64,000 nt of DNA, taken from NCBI RefSeq assembly GCF_001571265.1, contig NZ_BCTL01000004.1, forward strand, positions 1-64,000, written 5' to 3'. Every line of letters starts with the position of its first letter. Position 1 is the stretch's first letter. Source of the stretch: Cedecea neteri NBRC 105707 = ATCC 33855 (GTDB lineage: Bacteria > Pseudomonadota > Gammaproteobacteria > Enterobacterales > Enterobacteriaceae). The translations under genes and the position numbers were made by a program. The notes beneath the pieces were generated by a model. That model made no database searches. It was not told the DNA's origin and saw only the letters and a list, made by a program, of their open reading frames with translations. Below are positions 1 to 8,514 of this stretch, one piece after another.

Positions 1-1
1 G

Positions 2-106
2 GACACGTTCACCGTGCTGGAAACTTGTATAGAAAACAGATTTACGGGTGAACGGAATAACGACTGGGCTAAAGATCCCTTCCGGAATATTTTGAAAGAA
101 AAATAG
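2..106 (+). CDS. 3' end of an unidentified protein (partial)
   Basis: An open frame enters from the left edge and closes at a TAG at 104-106, giving 34 residues that end in FRNILKEK. The composition looks protein-like (mixed charged and aromatic residues, no low complexity). The gene would converge on potD, whose stop lies 27 bases further right. There is not enough sequence to name it. It could be a chance open frame, because only about 100 bases are visible. Confidence 0.35.
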   Translation, partial: DTFTVLETCIENRFTGERNNDWAKDPFRNILKEK

Positions 107-132
107 AGCTCCTTTCCTGAAAAGGAAAAACC

Positions 133-1179
133 CTATCTCCCCGCCTTTAACCTCTGATAATAAGACTCATACAGCGCGCTCGCGTCACCCACGTCGTTCT
201 GCCACTCTCCGGCCTTAATCACTGCCGCATCCGGATACAGCGACTTATCTTCCGCCACGTTCTTCGGCAGCAGCTTGCGGGCTGCGAGGTTTGGCGTCGG
301 GTAGCCGATGGTTTCCGCGACCTGTTTCGCCACGTCCGGGCGCAGCAGGAAGTTAATCAGCTTCAGCGCACCGTCGACGTTCTTCGCGTTGGCCGGAATC
401 GACAGGTTATCCATCCAGAAAATCCCGCCTTCTTTCGGCCAGACTATTTCCAGCGGTGTCCCGGCCTGGCGGGCCACGTACGCCGAGCCGTTCCACACCA
501 TGCCGAGGTTCACTTCGCCTTCCATATACGGGTTGGCCGGGTTGTCGGAGTTGAACGCCGCCACGTTGGGCATCAGCTTTTGCAGCTCGTGGTAAGCGGC
601 CTCAATCTCCTTCGGATCGGTCGTGTTGCCGGACAGCCCAAGCTTGCGCAGCGCCACCTGGAACACTTCGCGCGCGTCGTCCGTCAGCAGCAGGCTTTGC
701 TTGTACTCCGGCTTCCACAGGTCGGCCCAGCTGGTGATGCTCTTAGGATCGATGGCTTCGCTGTTCACGCCAATCGCCGTGGCGCCCCAGATATACGGGA
801 TGGAGTAGTCGTTGTTCGGATCGAACGGCTTGTTCAGCATGTCAGGGTCGAGATTTTTAAAGTTGCTGAGCTGGCCCTTGTCGATCTTCTGGATCATGCC
901 TTCTTTGCGCATTTTCGCTACAAAGTAGGTGGAGGGCACCACGAGGTCGTACGCGCCGTCTTTGTAGGTCTTGAGCTTGGCGTACATGGTTTCGTTCGAC
1001 TCGTAGGTCGAATAAATCACCTTGATGCCGGTCTCTTTGGTGAACTGCTCGAGCAGGCCCGGCGGCACGTACTCGGTCCAGTTATAGAAATAAAGCGTCT
1101 TGCTATCGTCGGCATGCGCGGCGCCGAGGCTGAGCGCCAGAGCGCCCGCAGCAAGCAGGTGGCGTGGCCATTTTTTCAT
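133..1179 (-). CDS. potD: Spermidine/putrescine-binding periplasmic protein PotD
   Basis: This is the periplasmic receptor of the PotABCD polyamine importer, which binds spermidine (and more weakly putrescine) and delivers it to the PotB/PotC channel. The 348-residue product equals the usual family length. Residues 1-23 form a Sec signal peptide (MKKWPRHLL, hydrophobic core, AHA cleavage site), and the mature part begins DDSKTLYFYNWTEYVP, typical of PotD/PotF. It is the last gene of the minus-strand potA-B-C-D operon, and its start overlaps the end of potC by 4 bases, so the genes are probably translationally coupled. Confidence 0.97.
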   Translation of the reverse strand: MKKWPRHLLAAGALALSLGAAHADDSKTLYFYNWTEYVPPGLLEQFTKETGIKVIYSTYESNETMYAKLKTYKDGAYDLVVPSTYFVAKMRKEGMIQKIDKGQLSNFKNLDPDMLNKPFDPNNDYSIPYIWGATAIGVNSEAIDPKSITSWADLWKPEYKQSLLLTDDAREVFQVALRKLGLSGNTTDPKEIEAAYHELQKLMPNVAAFNSDNPANPYMEGEVNLGMVWNGSAYVARQAGTPLEIVWPKEGGIFWMDNLSIPANAKNVDGALKLINFLLRPDVAKQVAETIGYPTPNLAARKLLPKNVAEDKSLYPDAAVIKAGEWQNDVGDASALYESYYQRLKAGR

Positions 1180-1967
1180 TTTAACGTCCCCTGAGGTTGA
1201 GTTTTATCGCGAAGAATTAGCTGGCTGGCGATCACCAGCAGCAGTGAAAGTAACAGCAGAATGGTGGCCAGGGCGTTTACTTCCGGCGAAACGCCGACCT
1301 TGACCATCGAGTAAATTTTTAGCGGCAGGATCTCGTAGCTCGGCCCGGTGACAAACGAAGATACCACCACATCGTCCATCGACAGGGTAAAGCTTAGCAG
1401 CCAGCCCGCCGCCACGGCAGGCATCGCCAGCGGCAGAATAATCTTGCGCAGAATGGTCAGCTCGCTCGCACCCAGGTCACGCGCCGCTTCCAGCATCTTC
1501 ACGTCGAACCCTTTCAGGCGCGAGTAAACGGTGACCACCACAAACGGCAGGCAGAAGGTGATGTGGGAAAACAGCAGCGACCAGAAGCCGAGGGAAACTC
1601 CCAGCAGCATAAACAGTACCAGCAGCGAGATAGCCATCACGATGTCCGGGGACATCATCACCACAAACAGCATCCCGCTGACGAACGGCTTGCCGCGAAA
1701 GCGATAGCGGTACAGCGCCACGGCGGTAAGTGAGCCGATAAGCGTGGCGGCGCTGGCGGAAAACACCGCCATCGTCAGCGAATGCTTTGCCGCCTGCAGC
1801 AGGCTGTCGTTGTTCATCAGCAGGCTATACCAGTTGGTGGTAAAGCCCTGCCAGTTGATACCGAAACGCGAGCTGTTGAACGAATTCACGATCAGAATGA
1901 TGATCGGAATATACAAAAAAGCGTAAATGGCGGACATAAAGCCGCCGCGAAGCAGGCGTCCGATCAT
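1176..1967 (-). CDS. potC: Spermidine/putrescine ABC transporter permease PotC
   Basis: Inner-membrane permease subunit of PotABCD; with PotB it forms the translocation path for spermidine/putrescine. The 263-residue product has about six hydrophobic segments and the cytoplasmic EAA loop ([20 protein letters not shown], near residue 160) that docks to the PotA ATPase. It overlaps potB upstream and potD downstream by 4 bases each, as expected of one operon. Nothing is missing relative to the family. Confidence 0.97.
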   Translation of the reverse strand: MIGRLLRGGFMSAIYAFLYIPIIILIVNSFNSSRFGINWQGFTTNWYSLLMNNDSLLQAAKHSLTMAVFSASAATLIGSLTAVALYRYRFRGKPFVSGMLFVVMMSPDIVMAISLLVLFMLLGVSLGFWSLLFSHITFCLPFVVVTVYSRLKGFDVKMLEAARDLGASELTILRKIILPLAMPAVAAGWLLSFTLSMDDVVVSSFVTGPSYEILPLKIYSMVKVGVSPEVNALATILLLLSLLLVIASQLILRDKTQPQGTLK

Positions 1968-2821
1968 TCCAGTTCCACCTTTTTATTCAGCAGGCGCGCC
2001 GCGCGCCAGTAAACCAGCAGCATCAGGCCCATCACCAGCGTCAGCGTAATGCTCGTCGCCGCGCCAAACGGCCAGTCGCGAATGTTGAGGAACTGGCTCT
2101 TAATCACGTTGCCAATCAGCAGGTTCTTCGCGCCGCCCATCAAATCCGACACGTAGAACAGCCCCATCGCCGGCAGCATCACCAGCAGGCAGCCGGCGAC
2201 AATCCCCGGCATGGTCAGCGGCAGAATAATGCGGATAAAGGTTTGCAGCTTGCTGGCCCCGAGATCCCGCGCTGCCTCAAGCAGCGGCTTGTCCAGCTTC
2301 TCAATGCTGGAGTAAAGCGGCATCACCATAAACGGCAGCAGGATATACACCAGGCCAATGATCACCGCGCTCGGGGTGAACATGATGCGGATCGGCGTGT
2401 CGATAACCCCCAGCCAGAGCAGGAACTCGTTGAGATAGCCCTTGGTGCTGAGGAAAATCTTCAGCCCGTAAATGCGGATCAGCGAGTTGGTCCAGAACGG
2501 CACAATCAGCAGGAACAGCAGCAGCGGGCGCACCTTTGCCGGTAGCCGCGCCAGAAACCAGGCGAAAGGGTAGCCGAGCACCAGGCAGGCCAGCGTGGCT
2601 ATCGCCGCCATGTTCAGCGAGTGCAGCAGCACCTGGGCGTACAGCGGGTCGGCCAGCCGGGTGTAGTTATCCAGCGTAAACACCAGGCTCACGAAGTTGT
2701 CGTTATCGCGAGTCAGGAAGCTGGTGACAATGATCATCAGGTTGGGCAGGAAGACAAACAGCAGCAGCCAGCCCACCACGGTGGCAATTACCACATTCTG
2801 GAATTTACGCGAGCTCTTCAT
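1964..2821 (-). CDS. potB: Spermidine/putrescine ABC transporter permease PotB
   Basis: Second inner-membrane permease of the polyamine importer. The frame extends four codons upstream to 2833, but the ATG at 2819-2821 ([11 protein letters not shown]) matches the family N terminus, so that start is used (285 residues). It carries about six membrane spans and the EAA loop [20 protein letters not shown] that contacts PotA. The gene overlaps the 3' end of potA by 17 bases and potC by 4 bases. The C terminus ([11 protein letters not shown]) is that of enterobacterial PotB. Confidence 0.96.
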   Translation of the reverse strand: MKSSRKFQNVVIATVVGWLLLFVFLPNLMIIVTSFLTRDNDNFVSLVFTLDNYTRLADPLYAQVLLHSLNMAAIATLACLVLGYPFAWFLARLPAKVRPLLLFLLIVPFWTNSLIRIYGLKIFLSTKGYLNEFLLWLGVIDTPIRIMFTPSAVIIGLVYILLPFMVMPLYSSIEKLDKPLLEAARDLGASKLQTFIRIILPLTMPGIVAGCLLVMLPAMGLFYVSDLMGGAKNLLIGNVIKSQFLNIRDWPFGAATSITLTLVMGLMLLVYWRAARLLNKKVELE

Positions 2822-3941
2822 CTGCCAGCACAACCTCCCAGCTTTCTACCCAGGTCACCGCCATTTTCTGATCCAGCGAGTGATCGACGTCCGGGTCATC
2901 TTCGTTAAAGAACTCGCTGACCATCACCATCTTGCCGTTTTCCAGCTCGACGGTGGACTCCAACGTCATGCCTTTATAGTTGCGTTCGCGCACGTAGCCA
3001 ATCAGCCCGTCCACTTCTCTGGCGTCGTTTACCTCTTCCACGCGCAAATCTTCCGGGCGCAGCAGCACCTTCAGGTTTTGCCCGGCGGTAACCGGCTTGC
3101 TAACGAAGATATGGCACTCGCGGCCTTCGACGTTGGCCAGCACGCGCTGCTCGTCGATGCGCTCGATAACCGTCGCGTCGAAGATGTTGATCTCGCCGAT
3201 AAAGCTCGCCACAAACAGGTTCTTTGGCTCTTCGTAAATTTCTCGCGGCGTGCCGTCCTGCTCAATCCTGCCGTCGCGCATCACCACGATGCGGTCGGAC
3301 ATGGTGAGGGCTTCTTCCTGATCGTGCGTGACGAACACAAACGTAATGCCGAGCTTGCGCTGCAGGGCTTTCAGCTCGTTCTGCATCTGCTTGCGCAGCT
3401 TGTAGTCCAGCGCCGACAGCGACTCGTCGAGCAGCAGCAGGCGCGGCTTGTTCACCACCGCACGGGCGATAGCCACGCGCTGCTGCTGGCCGCCGGAAAG
3501 CTGGCTCGGCTTGCGCTGGGCAAACTCTTCCAGCTGCACCATTTTCAGCGCTTCGGTCACGCGCGGGGTGATTTCCGCCGCCGGCGTTTTCTGCATCCGC
3601 AGGCCAAAGGCGACGTTTTCAAACACCGTCATGTGCGGAAACAGGGCGTAGCTTTGGAACACGGTATTGACGTGGCGGTGCTCGGCAGGGACATGGGTGA
3701 TGTCCTGATTATCGAGCGTGATTTGCCCGGCATCGACGGTTTCCAGCCCGGCGATAAGGCGCAGTACGGTGGTTTTGCCGCAGCCTGAAGGGCCGAGCAG
3801 CGTCAGGAATTCACCATGATTAATGGTGAGAGAGAAGTCAGAAATTACAGATTTACCATCAAAGCGCTTGGCGACTCCCGCCAGGTTGACCAGCATGGAG
3901 TGCGAACGAGGCTGTTTTTTCAATTTTTTACGCTGTCCCAT
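2805..3941 (-). CDS. potA: Spermidine/putrescine ABC transporter ATPase PotA
   Basis: ATP-hydrolysing subunit of the polyamine importer on the cytoplasmic face. The 378-residue product has Walker [10 protein letters not shown] (50-58), Q-loop FQSYALFPH (about 95-103), ABC signature LSGGQ (148-152), Walker B LLLLDE (168-173) and the switch-region VTHDQEEA, followed by a TOBE-type regulatory domain. It is the first gene of potABCD. The promoter must lie in the 284-base divergent region shared with pepT (3942-4225). Full length, with no anomalies. Confidence 0.97.
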   Translation of the reverse strand: MGQRKKLKKQPRSHSMLVNLAGVAKRFDGKSVISDFSLTINHGEFLTLLGPSGCGKTTVLRLIAGLETVDAGQITLDNQDITHVPAEHRHVNTVFQSYALFPHMTVFENVAFGLRMQKTPAAEITPRVTEALKMVQLEEFAQRKPSQLSGGQQQRVAIARAVVNKPRLLLLDESLSALDYKLRKQMQNELKALQRKLGITFVFVTHDQEEALTMSDRIVVMRDGRIEQDGTPREIYEEPKNLFVASFIGEINIFDATVIERIDEQRVLANVEGRECHIFVSKPVTAGQNLKVLLRPEDLRVEEVNDAREVDGLIGYVRERNYKGMTLESTVELENGKMVMVSEFFNEDDPDVDHSLDQKMAVTWVESWEVVLADEELA

Positions 3942-4225
3942 AAATGACGTATCCGGAGCGAAGGATACGGGGTTTGTGATTAACCACCTTGGGTTTTGGC
4001 ACGTTGAGTAAGGGCTGGCATTCTACGGCAAAGCGAGGGGATCGCCAATCCCGATGGCCACAAAGCCTGGCCGTTATCGTCTACGGTTAAGGGTAAGTTT
4101 AACGGAGGCTTTGTCACGTTCCGGGAAAACTATTTTTTTCCGTAACCGACTAAAAGTGACCTGACGCAATATTTGCCTGATGCGGCTTATTGATAATTGA
4201 TGTCACTAAAAACGAGGGTGGCTAA

Positions 4226-5452
4226 ATGGATAAATTACTTGAGCGCTTTTTGCAGTATGTCTCTCTGGATACACAATCCAAGCCCGGCGTTAAGCAGGTG
4301 CCGAGCACCGAAGGGCAATGGAAGCTCCTGCGCCTGTTAAAAGAGCAGCTGGAGCAGTTGGGGCTGGTGGACGTCACGCTCAGCGACCACGGCACGGTGA
4401 TGGGCACGCTGCCGTCGAACGTCGGGCACGCTGTCCCGGCCATTGGTTTTATCTCCCACGTTGACACGGCGCCGGACTTCACCGGCAAAAACGTGAATCC
4501 GCAGATCGTCGAGAACTACCGCGGCGGCGACATTGCACTCGGTATTGGCGATGAAATTCTTTCCCCGGTGATGTTCCCGGTGCTGCACCAACTGATGGGC
4601 CAGACGCTGATCACCACCGACGGCAAAACCCTGCTGGGCGCGGACGACAAAGCGGGCGTGGCGGAAATCATGACCGCCCTGGCGGTATTAAAAGGCAAAA
4701 ATGTGCCGCACGGCGATATCCGCGTGGCTTTCACCCCGGACGAGGAAGTCGGGAAGGGCGCGCACTTCTTCGACGTCGAAGCCTTTAACGCCGAATGGGC
4801 CTACACCGTAGACGGCGGCGGCGTGGGCGAGTTGGAAAGCGAGAACTTCAACGCCGCTTCGGTGACCATCAAAATCGTCGGCAACAACGTGCACCCCGGC
4901 ACCGCCAAAGGCGTGATGGTCAACGCCCTGTCGCTGGCGGCGCGCATCCACGCCGAAGTCCCGGCGGACGAAAGCCCGGAATGCACCGAAGGCTACGAGG
5001 GCTTCTACCACCTGAACACCATGAAAGGCTCCGTCGACCGCGCCGAGATGCACTACATCATCCGCGACTTCGACCGCGAGCAGTTCGAAGCCCGCAAGCG
5101 CCGGATGATGGATATCGCCCAAAAGGTCGGCAAAGGCCTGCACCCGGACTGCTATATCGAGCTGGTCATAGAAGACAGCTATTACAACATGCGCGAGAAG
5201 GTGGCCGAGCATCCTTATATTGTCGAAGTCGCCCAGCAGGCGATGCGCGACTGCGACATCGAGCCCATCATGAAGCCGATCCGCGGCGGCACCGACGGCG
5301 CCCAGCTCTCCTTCAAAGGCCTGCCGTGCCCGAACCTGTTCACCGGCGGCTATAACTACCACGGCAAGCACGAGTTCGTGACCCTGGAAGGGATGGAGAA
5401 GGCGGTGGCGGTGATTGTGCGTATTGCTGAGCTGACGGCGAAGAAGGGTTGA
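4226..5452 (+). CDS. pepT: Peptidase T (aminotripeptidase)
   Basis: Cytoplasmic dizinc M20-family aminopeptidase that removes the N-terminal residue from tripeptides. The 408-residue product is the family length. Visible M20 elements are [14 protein letters not shown] (first metal-binding His/Asp), [12 protein letters not shown] (bridging Asp), [14 protein letters not shown] (catalytic Glu pair) and the late [12 protein letters not shown]. The start is fixed by a ribosome site (GAGGGTGG) just upstream of ATG 4226. The gene is divergent from potA, the same arrangement as in E. coli. In Salmonella pepT is anaerobically induced through FNR; no convincing FNR box was found here. Confidence 0.97.
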   Translation: MDKLLERFLQYVSLDTQSKPGVKQVPSTEGQWKLLRLLKEQLEQLGLVDVTLSDHGTVMGTLPSNVGHAVPAIGFISHVDTAPDFTGKNVNPQIVENYRGGDIALGIGDEILSPVMFPVLHQLMGQTLITTDGKTLLGADDKAGVAEIMTALAVLKGKNVPHGDIRVAFTPDEEVGKGAHFFDVEAFNAEWAYTVDGGGVGELESENFNAASVTIKIVGNNVHPGTAKGVMVNALSLAARIHAEVPADESPECTEGYEGFYHLNTMKGSVDRAEMHYIIRDFDREQFEARKRRMMDIAQKVGKGLHPDCYIELVIEDSYYNMREKVAEHPYIVEVAQQAMRDCDIEPIMKPIRGGTDGAQLSFKGLPCPNLFTGGYNYHGKHEFVTLEGMEKAVAVIVRIAELTAKKG

Positions 5453-5623
5453 TGGGCGCTTAGCTTTAGTTAACTGAAAGGGAAGGAGGCGAGAGCCTCT
5501 TTTCTTTTACCTATGTTTTCATATCTACAGGAGGAATGTGTTCTCAACCAATATTCTCTATGTGAATGTTAAAGGCATATTAGAACCAGGACGATAAATT
5601 ACATATAAATAAAGGATGATTTT

Positions 5624-6142
5624 ATGTTGAAAAGAGGCGGTTTAAGACTGCTAACAACCGGCGAGATTGCTCTCGCACAAAAGATTTTTGCATCATCAAT
5701 TCGTTACCATCAAGTATGGATTCATCACGGGAGTTATCTTCCTTTCAATATTCAGGATAACAATACAGCCATGACGCCTAACGGCGAAATATGGTTTGAA
5801 ACTAAAGTCTATCGGGATGATTACTCCACTGCCACGGTCGATTCACAGCATCTCTTCTTACATGAAATGGTGCACGTGTGGCAGCATCAGCGAGGTATGA
5901 TGGTCAGAACCAGGGGCCTATTTTCCTGGGCGGTTGATTATTACTATGATCTTAATGGTAAAAAGTTATCCGACTATGGTATGGAGCAACAGGCCGCGAT
6001 AGTCAGTGATTACTGGCTGTTATTGAACCATGGTTTTTATAAATATACTGAAAGCATCAAATATAAATATTATTCCCCAGTTGAAAGCGATAGAAACCTA
6101 AGCCTGAAATACAAGCGAGTGCTTGGGAGTTTTCCATTATGA
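5624..6142 (+). CDS. Putative zinc-metallopeptidase-like T6SS/VgrG-linked effector
   Basis: The 172-residue product has a gluzincin-like motif, H80-E81-M-V-H84 (LFLHEMVHVWQ), and a second conserved-looking segment (GMEQQAAIVSDY, Glu121) suited to the third zinc ligand. No signal peptide is seen. The N-terminal part (GEIALAQKIF, VWIHHGSYLPF, AMTPNGEIWF) resembles proteins linked to VgrG/Rhs loci of type VI secretion systems; that recall is from memory, not a search. The next gene overlaps by 4 bases (ATGA) and encodes a lipoprotein, the usual layout of a periplasm-acting effector and its immunity protein. The substrate is unknown. No T6SS structural genes are in the window, so this would be an orphan pair. 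Confidence 0.6.
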   Translation: MLKRGGLRLLTTGEIALAQKIFASSIRYHQVWIHHGSYLPFNIQDNNTAMTPNGEIWFETKVYRDDYSTATVDSQHLFLHEMVHVWQHQRGMMVRTRGLFSWAVDYYYDLNGKKLSDYGMEQQAAIVSDYWLLLNHGFYKYTESIKYKYYSPVESDRNLSLKYKRVLGSFPL

Positions 6143-6492
6143 AATATATATTTATTCTATTGATGTTGATGGTCTCTGGATGTGTTGGTGACCGACTTGA
6201 TTTCAGACATGCCGGGAGTATTTTCCAAAAAAACAAAGACTATGTCTGTGTTAACTCCAAAAGAGACGATGTTATTACTTATTATATTTTAAGTTCATCA
6301 GAAGATAACTACCAGCATCCTTTGTTTTTTGAAAACTATGTTCAAAAAAAATACCCGGATCATTGTTTTAATCTGACGCTTAAGAAGGATGTAATCTATA
6401 ACCTACTCTATAAAATGAATGATGTTAAGTATAGGGTTAATTTTGCGTTGGATGATGATGGTACAATAAAGCAGGGAGTGAATTATCTGTAA
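6139..6492 (+). CDS. Periplasmic lipoprotein, putative T6SS immunity protein
   Basis: The 117-residue product has a lipoprotein signal: a short N-terminus, a hydrophobic stretch and the lipobox VSGC (Cys15), followed by G-D, which would suit inner-membrane retention. The body contains YVCVNSKRDDV, HPLFFENYVQKKYPDHC and two further cysteines that could form a disulfide. This pattern recalls the family annotated as putative T6SS immunity periplasmic lipoproteins (from memory). Its start overlaps the stop of the metallopeptidase-like gene, implying coupled expression. Neutralisation of that protein in the periplasm is inferred from context only. Confidence 0.6.
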   Translation: MKYIFILLMLMVSGCVGDRLDFRHAGSIFQKNKDYVCVNSKRDDVITYYILSSSEDNYQHPLFFENYVQKKYPDHCFNLTLKKDVIYNLLYKMNDVKYRVNFALDDDGTIKQGVNYL

Positions 6493-6909
6493 TTAGTGAA
6501 TAATGTGATGCATTGCATATTGGGATGTGTCACTTTTTTGGAGAAGATAAGAATGATTTTGTGTTTTTCGTGCGTTATTTAGATCTAAGTTTATTTCCTT
6601 TGACTAATAGTGAAATATGATTTTTATATGAGCTAAAGAATTAGCAGGAATGATGGGGTTATTACTTTTGAAAATGCCTGCATTAGGATGATTTATTATT
6701 ATGATATTTTTAAAAGATGGTATTCAACATATTAGCAGCGTGTATTAAAATAATGTTTTCTTATTAATATAAAATTGGGGTGTCTGTCTTAAGGAATTTC
6801 GTTGTTTCTTTAATAATAAATTTCATTTTCATAAGAAACCATCAGTGCTAATGATGGTTTCTTATTAGTAAAATATCATTTTTATTTAACAAAAAATGCA
6901 ACTTATCGC
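6493..6909. other. AT-rich gene-free stretch with one strong hairpin
   Basis: This is 417 bases without a credible gene. The composition is strongly AT-rich compared with the pot/pepT side. The only structure seen is the 12-bp inverted repeat at 6833-6863, listed separately. The rest probably holds the trailing region of the lipoprotein gene; no clear promoter was identified. Confidence 0.6.
6833..6863 (-). terminator. Perfect 12-bp hairpin, probable terminator of the 6910-7872 operon
   Basis: AAGAAACCATCA (6833-6844) pairs perfectly with TGATGGTTTCTT (6852-6863) around a 7-base loop. It lies 47 bases beyond the stop of the last gene of the minus-strand operon and faces the plus-strand lipoprotein gene, so it could stop transcription from both sides. 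There is no long U tract on either strand, which lowers certainty. Confidence 0.5.
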
Positions 6910-7281
6910 TCACTTATTAGCGTTTATACTTTCTTTGTGAGCATTATGAGATACTTCAACCCTTCCAAACATATAACCTAATGACAGTGTTATAATAGGT
7001 GTGAATATAGCCCATGATTCCTTTATGTTATCCAGAATGTTAACGCCCTTATTATTGAATATATCAACAATTATAAGTACTGCTATTAGGCATGCGTATA
7101 ATGTTAAGGTGAATGTTATAACAAACCAAACAACACTACTTTTAGCGTCGTCTCCAGTACCAATCTTATCCGAATATTTTTCTATATTACTATTGATTAC
7201 AGCAAATTGAGAGTTTGCATTATAAGTTGCTGAAATTCCCGCACTTACTCCATTTGCTGGTGTTGTGTTGAACTCAGGCAT
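6910..7281 (-). CDS. Small two-TM membrane protein of unknown function (operon gene 3)
   Basis: The 123-residue product is not recognised. The first about 47 residues are hydrophilic (N-terminus MPEFNTTPANGVSAGISATY). Two hydrophobic segments follow: about residues 49-73 (VVWFVITFTLTLYACLIAVL) and about 88-105 (WAIFTPIITLSLGYMFGR), then a short charged tail. There is no signal peptide. It is the distal gene of a tight minus-strand trio and its ATG overlaps the preceding stop (TAATG). Codon use is AT-rich, unlike the neighbouring core genes, which suggests horizontal acquisition. Confidence 0.65.
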   Translation of the reverse strand: MPEFNTTPANGVSAGISATYNANSQFAVINSNIEKYSDKIGTGDDAKSSVVWFVITFTLTLYACLIAVLIIVDIFNNKGVNILDNIKESWAIFTPIITLSLGYMFGRVEVSHNAHKESINANK

Positions 7282-7637
7282 TATTTATCCTTCATGAAAT
7301 TAATGTTAATCACTCTAGAGTCCAAATTAAAAAGACTGGTCCTGAAATTCAAATAATATTTTTTACCATCCTTAGTAAATACAAATTGAGGCTCAGATGA
7401 TAAGCCTTCCTGCATAGGGGAATAGACTTTAAAGTTATAGCAGTGTACCGTCATTCCCTGCCCGTCAGCATCGACAATAGACTCTGCAACTCTATTACCA
7501 TTATTCTTTGAAGGTTCCGTATAAAAAACCAGTGATATTTTAGCACCATCACCAAAATCAAATACTAGCTTGCCATTTGGTTTCATAGTTAGTGAACATG
7601 ATTTTACTAACTCTTTACCATCAATTTCTATTTTCAT
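7281..7637 (-). CDS. Soluble hypothetical protein, possibly DUF6864-like (operon gene 2)
   Basis: The 118-residue product has no membrane segment or signal peptide. It has alternating hydrophobic and polar residues suggestive of a beta-sandwich (KIEIDGKELVKSCSLTM, KLVFDFGDGAKISLVFY, KKYYLNFRTSLF). I think it resembles DUF6864 but cannot verify that. It starts 1 base after the stop of the 77-residue membrane gene and overlaps the next start by 1 base, so the three proteins are likely made together. Function unknown. Confidence 0.6.
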   Translation of the reverse strand: MKIEIDGKELVKSCSLTMKPNGKLVFDFGDGAKISLVFYTEPSKNNGNRVAESIVDADGQGMTVHCYNFKVYSPMQEGLSSEPQFVFTKDGKKYYLNFRTSLFNLDSRVININFMKDK

Positions 7638-7638
7638 A

Positions 7639-7872
7639 TCATCTAATCTTGTAAGTAATTATGGTTAATATTGAAAAAACAAAAACAATGACTCCGGGCA
7701 TGATAATAAGTTTTTTAATTTTGTGTAAGAACATATTTTTCTTAGATCTATGTATCATTTTTTCTAAAAGAAGAACAATAATCAGGAAAAAAATAATTGC
7801 CAGTTGTATTGAAAAAATAAGAGGAAAGTTCACAACTACCACCCATTTGAAATCATGTGATTTATAAGACAC
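7639..7872 (-). CDS. Small two-TM membrane protein of unknown function (operon gene 1)
   Basis: The 77-residue product has two hydrophobic segments (about residues 12-36, FPLIFSIQLAIIFFLIIVLL, and about 54-73, IIMPGVIVFVFSILTIITY) separated by a strongly basic loop (HRSKKNMFLHKIKK). It is the promoter-proximal gene of the trio. The flanking 5' region (7873 onward) is AT-rich and carries no other gene on this strand. Not recognised. Confidence 0.55.
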   Translation of the reverse strand: MSYKSHDFKWVVVVNFPLIFSIQLAIIFFLIIVLLLEKMIHRSKKNMFLHKIKKLIIMPGVIVFVFSILTIITYKIR

Positions 7873-8193
7873 TTATCATTAGATAATAAATCAAACTGAT
7901 TGCAATGCAAACATATTGGTTAACTCAGGTATGCATTTTGACGATTTCCAAGGAAAAATCAAGCTTCTTTTTAAGTTAATGAAAATAACAAAATCACTTG
8001 ATGGCAGAGTGGGTTGATTTCATACAATTGGATAATGTCTATCCTTAAATTTAAGCTCTCTACTAATTTTAGCAACCTGAGGTTTCAGGTGACTTGCTTT
8101 CTTGACAGCTTTTAATTTGTAGAGTCAGGTAATATTAATTGATAGATTGTCGACAGGCTAAGAAAATCATTATATGAAATTATAAGAGGAGTA

Positions 8194-8274
8194 ATGATGA
8201 TGTTTGATTATTTCTTAGAGAAAACCTCCGTATCAAAAAAAGAGAAATTAAATATCACCAAAAAAGAGTTATGA
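8194..8274 (+). CDS. Possible 26-residue peptide ORF
   Basis: ATG 8194 follows a strong Shine-Dalgarno stretch (AAGAGGAG) by a few bases. The frame reads MMMFDYFLEKTSVSKKEK and ends at TGA 8272-8274, giving 26 residues with a basic C-terminal half. An overlapping 8-codon ORF starts at the stop (ATGA). There is no hydrophobic segment. The ribosome site is the main support; it may be a leader peptide or a relic. Confidence 0.25.
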   Translation: MMMFDYFLEKTSVSKKEKLNITKKEL

Positions 8275-8448
8275 AAGTGAAAATTATTTCTCAATGAAAC
8301 GTAAGTTTCCAGTTATCACATTTCCGCGATCCCCCTCGAATTTTTTCAGTTTCCAATAATTTTAAACCAAACTACTGTTGACTTATCCAGTACAAAAAAC
8401 AGAGGATAATAACCAAGAAGCAATAAAAGGCAACCGAAGAAAAAATTC

Positions 8449-8482
8449 GCCCCCGAAAGGTGCGCCAACACCAGACGAGGGC
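8449..8482 (+). promoter_or_regulatory. Stem-loop in the leader of the 176-residue orphan gene
   Basis: GCCCCCG (8449-8455) pairs with CGAGGGC (8476-8482) with one mismatch, and GGTG (8459-8462) with CACC (8469-8472) inside it. The structure ends 33 bases before ATG 8515 and is followed by a ribosome site AGGAG. A structured leader like this could influence translation or mRNA stability; the function is not known. Confidence 0.35.
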
Positions 8483-8514
8483 TAACCACAAAGTAACTAA
8501 CCAGGAGTCACATC

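Larger units (their letters stand above)
7873..8514. other. AT-rich intergenic region with short peptide ORF and leader hairpin
   Basis: About 640 bases lie between the divergent three-gene operon and the 176-residue orphan gene. Two things stand out and are listed separately: a 26-codon ORF with a strong ribosome site (8194-8274) and a stem-loop in the leader of the orphan gene (8449-8482). A TTGACA-like hexamer is present near 8102, but no well-spaced -10 accompanies it. Confidence 0.5.

Noticed and set aside
580-1194. Long plus-strand open frame antisense to potD
   Set aside because: It mirrors the codon bias of potD; the product (Arg/Val/His-rich, no recognisable pattern) and the lack of a ribosome site mark it as a shadow frame.
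2697-3788. 363-codon plus-strand frame across potA and potB
   Set aside because: It is antisense to two certain genes with strong family matches; the translation is a His/Gln/Val-rich reading typical of antisense frames in GC-rich genes.
4185-4205. FNR-like motif TTGAT-N4 upstream of pepT
   Set aside because: Only the left half TTGAT matches; the right half (ATGTC) does not fit ATCAA.
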